11,494 nt of DNA from Sulfolobus sp. UBA167. GTDB taxonomy: Archaea; Thermoproteota; Thermoprotei_A; Sulfolobales; Sulfolobaceae. Below the pieces are notes generated by a model. That model saw only the letters and a list, made by a program, of their open reading frames with translations. It ran no database searches and was not told where the DNA came from. The stretch is taken from the NCBI GenBank assembly GCA_002495845.1, contig DAHF01000103.1, positions 1,365 to 12,858 of the forward strand. Reading direction: 5' to 3'. Below are positions 6,709 through 11,494 of the stretch, piece by piece; the first letter of the stretch is position 1; each line of letters starts with the position of its first letter. The translations under genes and the position numbers were made by a program.

Positions 6709-7404
6709 ATGGAGTTTAGACCATCTGTTGTTATAAAAATAAGCGGAAAGTTTTTTGACGAGAACGACGCTTCAGCTAATATCTCCTCCCTTAAAGAGGT
6801 TGTATTCTCGTTGAGCGGAAGTTATAGGATAGGCATAGTTAGCGGAGGGGGAGGGAACGCAAGGAGATACATAAAGTTAGGGAGGGAATTGAAGTTAAAT
6901 GAGTCTTATCTTGATCTCCTTGGAATATGGGCTTCAAGGCTAAACGCGAACCTCATAGCCTTCGCTCTTGGAGATTTAGCTTACCCTGTCGTCCCAGACA
7001 GCTTAGAAGACTTCGTTGAGAAGTGGAGCTCAGGTAAGGTCGTAGTGACCGGGGGTTTTCAACCCGGGCAGTCTACTGCAGCTGTAGCTGCGCTAGTAGC
7101 AGAGGCTATAGGCGCGAGCAAACTCGTTGTAGCTACAAACGTAGATGGAGTATACGACAAAGATCCTCGGGATCACGCAGACGCTGTGATGTTGAAGGAG
7201 CTAACATTGTCGAGGTTGAGGGAGATTTTAGAAAGTAGCCAGTCTGTAAAGGCCGGGACTTATGAGCTTCTAGACCCAATGGCGATGAAGATAATTCAGA
7301 GGTCAAGGATTCAGGTAATAGTCATGAACTATAAGGACGTCTCTGCATTGACAAGTTTAATCAAAGAGAATAAAGCCATAGGATCTATTGTAATTCCAGA
7401 GTGA
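6709..7404 (+). CDS. pyrH: uridylate (UMP) kinase
   Basis: This 231-residue protein of the amino-acid-kinase fold phosphorylates UMP to UDP with ATP, a step of pyrimidine nucleotide synthesis. Seen in order: phosphate-binding KISGKFF (10-16), GIVSGGGGNARRYIKL (42-57), YLDLLGIWASRLNA in the UMP-binding region, GGFQPGQSTAAVAALVAEA (115-133), VVATNVDGVYDKDPR (140-154) for nucleotide binding, and QSVKAGTYELLDPMA near the C-terminus. It closely follows the Sulfolobus enzyme, a hexameric UMP-specific kinase. The start was taken at the second of two ATGs because of TATA spacing; 6706 adds one Met, and a TTG at 6697 is less likely. The stop is followed by a Shine-Dalgarno-like GTGAT that serves the next gene. 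Confidence 0.95.
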   Translation: MEFRPSVVIKISGKFFDENDASANISSLKEVVFSLSGSYRIGIVSGGGGNARRYIKLGRELKLNESYLDLLGIWASRLNANLIAFALGDLAYPVVPDSLEDFVEKWSSGKVVVTGGFQPGQSTAAVAALVAEAIGASKLVVATNVDGVYDKDPRDHADAVMLKELTLSRLREILESSQSVKAGTYELLDPMAMKIIQRSRIQVIVMNYKDVSALTSLIKENKAIGSIVIPE

Positions 7405-7408
7405 TTAA

Positions 7409-7684
7409 ATGTCAGTCTTAGACGAGGAGGAATTTGTGACGCTTAGGAAATACAAAGGTAAAGTGGATGTGTCTAGAATTAGTTCAATACTTGACTCAAT
7501 AGAGGAGGAACTCAAGAAGACAGATAACGTAAGGACAGCCGTGATCTACGTCTTTGCAAACAATGTCGATGAGATCAGGTCAAATAAGGAGCTATATGAG
7601 GTCATATTCAAGGTGCTCGAGAAATTTAGCCCTAAACTTGGATTTGAGAATGTAGCTGAATTGATAAAAAGCTCCGTTTTGTAG
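7409..7684 (+). CDS. hypothetical protein, 91 aa, downstream of pyrH
   Basis: I do not recognise this protein. It is short and acidic with mainly helical character: a Glu-rich start (SVLDEEEF), an amphipathic helix around ISSILDSIEEELKK (24-37), a hydrophobic strand-like core AVIYVFANN (44-52), and a C-terminal helix KLGFENVAELIKSS. It has no Cys, no membrane segment and no signal peptide. The ATG is four bases after the pyrH stop, and GTGAT overlapping that stop (7401-7405) provides a Shine-Dalgarno site at the right distance, so this is a real internal gene of a pyrH operon. No function can be inferred beyond co-expression with UMP kinase. Confidence 0.72.
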   Translation: MSVLDEEEFVTLRKYKGKVDVSRISSILDSIEEELKKTDNVRTAVIYVFANNVDEIRSNKELYEVIFKVLEKFSPKLGFENVAELIKSSVL

Positions 7685-7715
7685 TACGAGGTTAAAACTA
7701 TCCTTTACGTTATCG

Positions 7716-7723
7716 TTTAAAAT
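7716..7723 (+). promoter_or_regulatory. TATA box of the homocitrate synthase gene
   Basis: TTTAAAAT, centred 28 bases before the ATG at 7748, in a 63-base gap after the 91-residue gene. This suggests a leaderless or nearly leaderless separate transcript. Confidence 0.5.
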
Positions 7724-7747
7724 CCTCGTCAAGGAGTAGTACTTATC

Positions 7748-9130
7748 ATGAAAGTAGGTATATTAGACTCTACTTTAAGAGAAGGTGAACAGACTCCAGG
7801 AGTAGTCTTCACAGTAGACCAAAGAGTGGAAATAGCAAAGACAATGTCTGAAGTCGGTGTCTCGATGATTGAGGCTGGACACCCGGCCGTCTCTCCTGAT
7901 ATTTATGAAGGGATTAAGAGAATAATGAGGCTAAGGAAGGACGGCGAAATAAGGTCAGAGATAGTGGGGCATAGCAGGGCAGTGAAGAAGGACGTAGAAA
8001 TAGCTGCAGAGCTGGAAGTTGACAGAATAGCCATATTTTATGGAGTTAGCGAAATCCATCTCAAGGCTAAGCATCACGCTACGAGGGAGGAGGCTCTTTC
8101 CACCATCTCAGATGTCATAAGCTACGCCAAGAGCCACGGCGTAAACGTTAGGTTCACAGCTGAAGATGCCACGAGGACAGACTTCGACTACCTAGTTCAA
8201 GTAGCTAGGACTGCAAGGGATGCTGGTGCGGACAGGATAGGAATAGCCGATACTGTAGGCATACTTTACCCTTCCAAGACAAGGGAGCTTTTCAGCAACC
8301 TCGTGGCTCAGGTACCGAACGTGGAATTCGACATCCACGCCCACAATGACGTTGGATTGGCGGTTTCTAATTCCCTCGCTGCAGTAGAGGGTGGAGCTAC
8401 GATCATTCATGCTACAGTTAACGGGCTAGGAGAGAGAGTAGGGATAACTCCCTTACAACAAGTCGCTGCCGCTGTAAAATATCATTTCGGGATAGACGTG
8501 ATAAAGCTCGATAAGTTGCAACAAGTGTCTACTTTAATAGAGAAGTACAGCGGGATACCTATGCCTCCTAACTACCCCATTACAGGGGACTACGCTTTCA
8601 TGCATAAGGCGGGGATTCATGTTGCGGGTATCCTGAACGATCCCAGGACCTATGAGTTTATGCCTCCAGAGACATTTGGTAGATCTAGGGACTATGTGAT
8701 TGATAAGTACACGGGAAAACATGCGTTAAAGGACAGATTTGAGAAGCTCGGAGTCAACCTCTCAGAACAGGAGATAGACCAAGTCCTTGCCAAGATAAAG
8801 GCTAATCAGAACACCAAGTTCTTCAGGGACGTAGACCTACTGGAAATAGCTGAAGAAGTTACGGGCAGAGTATTAAAGCCGAGGCCACCGGAGAAAATTG
8901 AATCCTTGGTCTGGGTCTTATGCGAGTCTAACGTATATACTACTGCAGTGACGAGGAGGCTTTCAGTACTTCAGGGCGTAAAGGAAGTTATGGAGATATC
9001 CGGGGACTACGACATCTTAATGAAAGTTGAAGCTAATGATACAGTAGAGTTAAACCAGATTATAGAGAACGTGAGATCAGTGAAGGGAGTTAAATCTACT
9101 TTGACGTCTTTAGTGTTAAAGAAAATGTGA
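7748..9130 (+). CDS. lysS: homocitrate synthase with C-terminal RAM (ACT-like) domain
   Basis: The 460-residue enzyme condenses 2-oxoglutarate and acetyl-CoA to homocitrate, the first step of lysine synthesis through alpha-aminoadipate (LysW pathway) in Sulfolobales. The TIM barrel shows DSTLREGEQTPG (7-18, catalytic Arg11 and metal-binding Glu12), GHSRA with His75 in the place used for 2-oxoglutarate recognition, HAHNDVG (197-203, metal ligands His197/His199), NGLGERVG (225-232), and KAGIHVAG with His291. The C-terminal residues, about 385-460 (ESLVWVLCESNV to the end), form a Lrp/AsnC-type RAM domain instead of the LeuA regulatory domain; this layout is the one described for Sulfolobus homocitrate synthase and suggests ligand feedback through that domain. 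The His75 and RAM features argue against isopropylmalate synthase. It has its own TATA box; no other lys genes are in the window. Confidence 0.88.
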   Translation: MKVGILDSTLREGEQTPGVVFTVDQRVEIAKTMSEVGVSMIEAGHPAVSPDIYEGIKRIMRLRKDGEIRSEIVGHSRAVKKDVEIAAELEVDRIAIFYGVSEIHLKAKHHATREEALSTISDVISYAKSHGVNVRFTAEDATRTDFDYLVQVARTARDAGADRIGIADTVGILYPSKTRELFSNLVAQVPNVEFDIHAHNDVGLAVSNSLAAVEGGATIIHATVNGLGERVGITPLQQVAAAVKYHFGIDVIKLDKLQQVSTLIEKYSGIPMPPNYPITGDYAFMHKAGIHVAGILNDPRTYEFMPPETFGRSRDYVIDKYTGKHALKDRFEKLGVNLSEQEIDQVLAKIKANQNTKFFRDVDLLEIAEEVTGRVLKPRPPEKIESLVWVLCESNVYTTAVTRRLSVLQGVKEVMEISGDYDILMKVEANDTVELNQIIENVRSVKGVKSTLTSLVLKKM

Positions 9131-9139
9131 CTCTTGCAG

Positions 9140-9232
9140 TTACATAATTTTTGTGCTTAGCGAAGTTATTTCGCCCCCGCGGACGGGCGTTTCATCTAGC
9201 GATTTCATGCTTCTCTGAGCAATTTCGATCCC
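9140..9232 (-). pseudogene. tnpB C-terminal fragment B
   Basis: A minus-strand fragment ending at TAA 9140-9142 contains QRSMKSLDETPVRGGEITSL followed by STKIM. This is the kind of tail seen at the end of TnpB in Sulfolobales. Reading the preceding bases one frame over gives KLLREA, the same ending as fragment A, so a single-base loss at about 9209 would explain the break between LLREA and MKSLDE. The PVRGG codons coincide with a GC-rich foldback (9172-9188). Confidence 0.42.
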
Positions 9233-9237
9233 CTTTT

Positions 9238-9363
9238 CTACTTCTTATTCACAATTAGTGGACTCTTACCATATGTCCTTTCTTTCAATAATGTCCCATC
9301 TGGTAATTTAGTCTCAGGAGGATAGTTATAATCTACTGGGTCTGGAAATTGAACTATTTGCTC
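9238..9363 (-). pseudogene. orphan C-terminal coding-like fragment, unidentified
   Basis: Between the two tnpB tails, a minus-strand frame of 41 codons is open and ends at TAG 9238-9240. It reads like real protein (QFPDPVDYNYPPETKLPDG, later LLKERTYGKSPLIV) but has no start codon and an in-frame TAG just upstream (9364-9366). It may be the 3' end of a gene cut off by element insertion or deletion. I do not recognise the family. Confidence 0.25.
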
Positions 9364-9428
9364 CTATTTCTATTTAGAATTAGGAAAATAAAAGGATTCC
9401 TACAGATTGAGTATATGAACTGCCACCT

Positions 9429-9611
9429 TCACGACATCCCACCTCGAGATTTTCCTGCTTCTCTGAGCAACCTCGAGATATACGATGTTCCATCGAACCT
9501 TTCTGTGATGCCCCGTGTCGTTACGGAGGGTTTGCTCTCCACAGACTTAAGATTTCCCAGTCCTAGTACTGGCCCAGCTCTTCCAGCCTTGGTATTGGTG
9601 TCATTCGTGAT
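9429..9611 (-). pseudogene. tnpB C-terminal fragment A
   Basis: An open minus-strand stretch of 61 codons without a start codon reads ...GRAGPVLGLGNLKSVES... then RFDGTSYISRLLREAGKS and ends at TGA 9429-9431. The low-complexity Gly/Arg-rich start and the LLREAG ending resemble the variable tails of IS605-type TnpB proteins from Sulfolobales. Upstream on the minus strand is a stop after only one codon, so the rest of the protein is missing or in other frames. A plus-strand ORF over the same bases (9349-9615) is judged spurious. Confidence 0.4.
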
Positions 9612-9633
9612 TTAGCATTAAAAACTCTTCTAG

Positions 9634-9675
9634 GGGTTAGCCCTTGCGGAAGGGGGACTTTCGCTTCCTTAACCC
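9634..9675. repeat. GC-rich nested inverted repeat
   Basis: GGGTTA (9634-9639) pairs with TAACCC (9670-9675). Inside lie CCCTT/AAGGG around a GCGG loop (9641-9654) and GGAAG/CTTCC (9648-9652 and 9664-9668), which are alternative stems. It stands out from AT-rich surroundings and may be a transposon end or an RNA structure. Confidence 0.4.
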
Positions 9676-9863
9676 TCGTTAACTTAAAAGGGAAATAGGC
9701 ACTGTTTTTATTATCATTTGTTCTTTTAACTTGCTAATTATCTTTTATTGCTTTCTTAGAAACTTTCAGCGCCCTCTTTTCTTATCTACATAGCTATACA
9801 TTTGTATCTAAATGCAAGAAAATTCAGGAACGCAAGACTAGATTTCTATATTAGCCCTGAAGG
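9676..9863. other. AT-rich spacer, no gene recognised
   Basis: About 190 bases between the foldback repeat and the tRNA 3' end contain no supported ORF on either strand, no TATA box clearly tied to a gene and no repeat that I could identify. Short minus-strand peptides (for example an 11-residue ORF from an ATG near 9801) are not convincing. Confidence 0.5.
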
Positions 9864-9957
9864 TGCGGGAGCGGGGATTCGGACCCCGGATGGCCTTCGC
9901 CAGCGGATCTCTCAGTGGGTCTTGAGTCCGCCCCCTTAACCGCTCGGGCACTCCCGC
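9864..9957 (-). tRNA. tRNA-Leu (anticodon CAA), contains 12-base intron
   Basis: Reading the minus strand from 9957: acceptor GCGGGAG pairs with CTCCCGC (9865-9871), discriminator A at 9864; D arm CCC/GGG around GAGCGGTTAA; anticodon stem GCGGA/TCCGC; long class II variable arm TGGC-GAAG-GCCA; T stem CGGGG/CCCCG with loop TCCGAAT. After intron removal the anticodon loop is CTCAAGA with anticodon CAA (9922-9924), which reads UUG. The terminal CCA is not encoded (only CC follows A73). The long variable arm and A73 are leucine identity features. The mature length is 82 bases before CCA addition. Confidence 0.95.
9909..9920 (-). other. 12-base tRNA intron after position 37
   Basis: On the minus strand the pre-tRNA reads GCGGA-CTCA-AGA-CCCAC-TGAG-AGA-TCCGC. 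CTCA and TGAG form the central 4-bp helix, flanked by two identical AGA bulges; cutting after the second base of each bulge removes ACCCACTGAGAG and leaves the standard 37/38 junction. The inner side is a loop, so it is the relaxed bulge-helix-loop form cut by the heteromeric crenarchaeal splicing endonuclease. Confidence 0.88.
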
Positions 9958-9984
9958 TAACCTAATTAATTCTTTAATGCATTA

Positions 9985-9993
9985 CATAAAAAA
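9985..9993 (-). promoter_or_regulatory. TATA box of tRNA-Leu
   Basis: On the minus strand TTTTTTATG, 28-36 bases before the tRNA 5' end at 9957. This predicts initiation a few bases upstream of the mature end, as usual for Sulfolobales tRNA genes. Confidence 0.5.
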
Positions 9994-10034
9994 CTTGTTC
10001 CTCCTTTTTATCAAGTTAAACCTCTTTCTATAAA

Positions 10035-10050
10035 GAAAACGTTTTAAACG
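10035..10050 (+). promoter_or_regulatory. BRE/TATA of the DsrE-like gene
   Basis: GAAAAC followed by GTTTTAAACG (10041-10050), centred 25 bases before the ATG at 10070. The spacing places the transcription start at or within a base of the ATG, that is, a leaderless mRNA. Confidence 0.6.
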
Positions 10051-10069
10051 ATAAAAAGCCCCTTTCTTT

Positions 10070-10420
10070 ATGACAAAAATCTTTGTTATCTTAACGGCTG
10101 GAAAGGACGACATGAATAGAGTAAATATGGGAATAAACTTTGCTATGGGTGCAAAAAAGAACGCCGGCGCTGACGTTTCTTTGATGTTTCTGGGAAGGGG
10201 TGTAGAGATCTTGATGAAGGACGCAATGTATTTCCAGCAAATGTCTAAGCAAATAGAAGGTCTGAAATCAGCAGGAGTAGAACTATCGTACTGTACTGTA
10301 TCTGCGAAAAACTTAGGCCTTAGTGAGCAGATGCTTTACACTGATGGAATAAATGGAGTAATGGGAGGAGTAGAGACAGTGAAAAAGGTATCAGAAGGTT
10401 ACACTCCAATAGCGTTCTAA
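10070..10420 (+). CDS. DsrE/DsrF-like family protein
   Basis: A 116-residue cytosolic protein with the alpha/beta DsrE fold: MTKIFVILTAGKDD at the N-terminus, a helix NMGINFAMGAKKNAG, strand ADVSLMFLGRGVEIL (34-48), and a conserved-type cysteine in ELSYCTVSAKNLGL (Cys75). DsrE proteins bind or relay sulfane sulfur on such a cysteine in sulfur metabolism or tRNA thiolation, often with TusA or Hdr-like complexes. None of these partners is next to it here, so the role is only suggested. It is the only cysteine in the protein. The ATG is fixed by a well-placed TATA box; the gene is monocistronic, as a T-rich terminator follows. Confidence 0.78.
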   Translation: MTKIFVILTAGKDDMNRVNMGINFAMGAKKNAGADVSLMFLGRGVEILMKDAMYFQQMSKQIEGLKSAGVELSYCTVSAKNLGLSEQMLYTDGINGVMGGVETVKKVSEGYTPIAF

Positions 10421-10434
10421 GCATCTACTTTAAG

Positions 10435-10458
10435 TGTTTTTAGTCTTTTATTTTCTTT
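10435..10458 (+). terminator. T-rich terminator of the DsrE-like gene, overlapping next start
   Basis: Runs of T (GTTTTTAG, CTTTTATTTTCTTT) within 40 bases of the DsrE-like stop match the pyrimidine-rich terminators of Sulfolobales. They reach up to the next ATG at 10459. A weak TATA-like TTTAAG at 10429-10434 could start a leaderless transcript of that gene. Confidence 0.45.
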
Positions 10459-10845
10459 ATGGATCCTCTTATAGAGAAAGGAATTCGTTACCTTGATGCT
10501 GCTAAGCTCTTGGCATCTCAGAGCTTATATGAACAAGCGTCAGTTATGGTTTTTTATGGTATACCTTACCTTATAAAAGGGATAATAAGGGACAAAACCA
10601 AGTCATATATTTACACCAAGGATATAAGGTCCATGCTTAATTTCATTGGAAGAAGAGCGGAGTTCAGTGAGATAATAAAGGGGTTCGTCTCTAGGAATAA
10701 AGAAAAAATTGCAGAGCTCCCTCTTTTAGAGAGGTATTTGAAATACGATGTTATAGGCATCATAACAAAGGACAAAGCAGAGGCGTTCTTGAGCTTATAC
10801 GAGGACGTCCTAAATTTATGCAAAGATCTGGGATCTTGTAATTAG
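10459..10845 (+). CDS. HEPN-domain-like protein without catalytic histidine
   Basis: The 128-residue all-helical protein resembles solitary archaeal HEPN proteins: a first helix with the pattern YLDAAKLLASQSLYEQASVM, a second YGIPYLIKGIIRD, then YTKDIRSMLNFIG and LPLLERYLKYD, and a long C-terminal helix. HEPN domains are RNases or partners of MNT nucleotidyltransferases in toxin-antitoxin modules. The RNase motif R-x4-6-H is missing; Arg92 is present but the protein has no histidine at all, so RNase activity of the known type is unlikely. No nucleotidyltransferase gene adjoins it. It may be a stand-alone structural HEPN or another small helical protein. The ATG seems leaderless with a weak TATA-like box about 28 bases upstream. 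Confidence 0.55.
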   Translation: MDPLIEKGIRYLDAAKLLASQSLYEQASVMVFYGIPYLIKGIIRDKTKSYIYTKDIRSMLNFIGRRAEFSEIIKGFVSRNKEKIAELPLLERYLKYDVIGIITKDKAEAFLSLYEDVLNLCKDLGSCN

Positions 10846-10940
10846 GGTTACAATTGAACGTAGCCACATAGCCTTTAGTTGCATGAAGATAGAGATTCCT
10901 TTATACTAAATTGTATTTTAATTCCGTCAACAAAAATATA

Positions 10941-10946
10941 TTTTTT
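10941..10946 (+). terminator. T-run after the HEPN-like gene
   Basis: TTTTTT in an AT-rich stretch about 95 bases beyond the stop at 10845, facing the convergent transporter gene. It probably ends the plus-strand transcript. Confidence 0.35.
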
Positions 10947-10955
10947 AATATTAAA

Positions 10956-10968
10956 AGAAAAAAACTCG
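10956..10968 (-). terminator. poly-T terminator of the transporter gene
   Basis: On the minus strand, directly after the TGA, comes CGAGTTTTTTTCTTT. The seven-T run at 10958-10964 is a typical archaeal terminator. Confidence 0.5.
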
Positions 10969-11494
10969 TCAACTTAATGGAGCCCTTCCTAGAGGAGCTC
11001 TGACCCCAAGAGAAGGAGCTACAATTTGTATTAGCCCAGTGTACCAAGCTACTAATGCAGTCAGTATGCCTACTATTCCTCCTGCATGCGTCAAGGTTAT
11101 TGAGTTATCTATTGCGCCTGCTCCTAAAAGGAAGAACGTTATCCATAGGAGCAAGAACGTCAGGAACAATGACAAGTTAGATTTGAAAGTTGCTATCCAC
11201 ATTACAAAAGTGAATATACCAAAGCCTATCAGGACTGCTCCTATTCCTGAAGCAGGAGTTGGGCCAGAAAGCCCAGACGCCGTGAAGAAGAACCATTCCC
11301 AGAAGGCACCATATGTAAAGAAAGCTACGTAACCGAAGTTGTTGCCTTCTTTCAGCTCTAAAATTCCGGCCACGATTTGGGCTAGACCACCGTAGAATAT
11401 TGCCAACCCAAAAACGCTTGAAGGACTTCCGTGTAGGATACCTGCATTATAAAGGCTTAATATCAGGGTAGTTAAGGCAAACCCAGATAGCCCT
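10969..11494 (-). CDS. GPR1/FUN34/YaaH (SatP) family acetate/succinate transporter, C-terminal part
   Basis: The minus-strand frame is open to the window end, so the N-terminus is missing; 174 residues are visible. Members are six-helix membrane channels or transporters for acetate, succinate or related acids. The fragment begins with GLSGFALTT, the end of the family signature NPxPLGLxGFxLTT, then LYNAGIL, LAIFYGGLAQIVAGILELK, NNFGYVAFFTYGAFWEWFFF and four more hydrophobic segments, ending with a polar tail GVRAPLGRAPLS. This matches the family from its first helix onward, and only about 15-40 N-terminal residues should be missing. The TTG at 11406 is internal. It is convergent with the HEPN-like gene and ends in a poly-T terminator. 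Confidence 0.9.
   Translation of the reverse strand, partial: GLSGFALTTLILSLYNAGILHGSPSSVFGLAIFYGGLAQIVAGILELKEGNNFGYVAFFTYGAFWEWFFFTASGLSGPTPASGIGAVLIGFGIFTFVMWIATFKSNLSLFLTFLLLWITFFLLGAGAIDNSITLTHAGGIVGILTALVAWYTGLIQIVAPSLGVRAPLGRAPLS

Larger units (their letters stand above)
9140..9675 (-). mobile_element. decayed IS200/IS605-type (tnpB) remnant region
   Basis: This stretch has no intact gene. On the minus strand it holds two separate peptides that look like the C-terminal tails of Sulfolobales TnpB proteins (9429-9611 and 9140-9232), sharing the 15-base direct repeat TGCTTCTCTGAGCAA (9208-9222 and 9456-9470, as read on the plus strand). GC-rich foldback sequences occur at 9172-9188 and 9634-9675, as expected for ends or the omega-RNA part of such elements. 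No TnpB RuvC or zinc-finger motif and no TnpA is left. The recognition of the tails rests on memory of the family, so the call is moderate. The remnant begins about 10 bases after the lysS stop. Confidence 0.42.

Noticed and set aside
9349..9615. Plus-strand ORF of 88 residues in the gap after lysS
   Set aside because: It is antisense to the tnpB-like fragment, has a TTG start, low-complexity Pro/Ser/Leu content and no promoter or ribosome site.
9780..9805. Eleven-residue minus-strand ORF with basic residues
   Set aside because: Too short, no promoter or ribosome site and no similarity that I can recognise.
9131..9863. CRISPR array or integrase attachment site next to the tRNA
   Set aside because: Only two copies of a 15-base repeat 248 bases apart, no regular spacers, and no duplicate of the tRNA 3' end or an integrase gene in the window.
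11039..11332. Plus-strand ORF of 97 residues opposite the transporter
   Set aside because: The minus strand gives a clear six-helix transporter; the plus product is only its complement.

Overview
The window looks like chromosomal DNA of a thermoacidophilic crenarchaeon of the order Sulfolobales. The evidence is a near-complete match to the chromatin protein Cren7, topoisomerase VI, hypusine-type aIF5A, archaeal SRP54, an intron-containing tRNA-Leu, AGA/AGG-rich codon use, and TATA boxes placed 24-30 bases upstream of start codons (leaderless transcripts). The genus cannot be fixed from the sequence; moderate GC makes Metallosphaera- or Sulfuracidifex-like lineages possible, but that is a guess.

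Left part (1-5552), information processing. The C-terminus of topoisomerase VI subunit B overlaps subunit A by four bases. A 56-residue zinc-ribbon gene lies on the minus strand (1582-1752), convergent with top6A. The gap before aIF5A carries a candidate C/D box guide RNA (about 1786-1838). Then comes a tightly packed set: aIF5A, SRP54 (1-base overlap), a Pus10-like protein (overlapping start) and a beta-hydroxyacid dehydrogenase (1-base gap). The Pus10-like protein keeps the N-terminal zinc/THUMP-type region but I cannot find the pseudouridine synthase catalytic domain.

Middle part (5553-9130). An SDR-fold protein without the Tyr-x3-Lys catalytic pair, Cren7 with a strong promoter and Shine-Dalgarno site, UMP kinase with a coupled 91-residue unknown protein, and a homocitrate synthase carrying a C-terminal RAM (ACT-like) domain, the entry enzyme of LysW-dependent lysine synthesis. 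Most of these units start with their own TATA box.

Right part (9131-11494). A 730-base stretch without an intact gene holds what look like decayed fragments of IS200/IS605-type tnpB genes (two C-terminal tails sharing a 15-base direct repeat), an orphan coding-like tail between them and a GC-rich foldback segment. It is followed by a minus-strand tRNA-Leu(CAA) with a 12-base intron, a leaderless DsrE-like gene, a histidine-free HEPN-like gene, and the C-terminal part of a GPR1/FUN34/YaaH (SatP) acetate-type transporter running off the window end on the minus strand.

The window is mostly conserved core genome. I see no complete new multi-gene system; the points that most deserve a second look are the catalytic-domain-less Pus10 relative, the candidate C/D RNA, the catalytically altered SDR, and the tnpB graveyard beside the tRNA.
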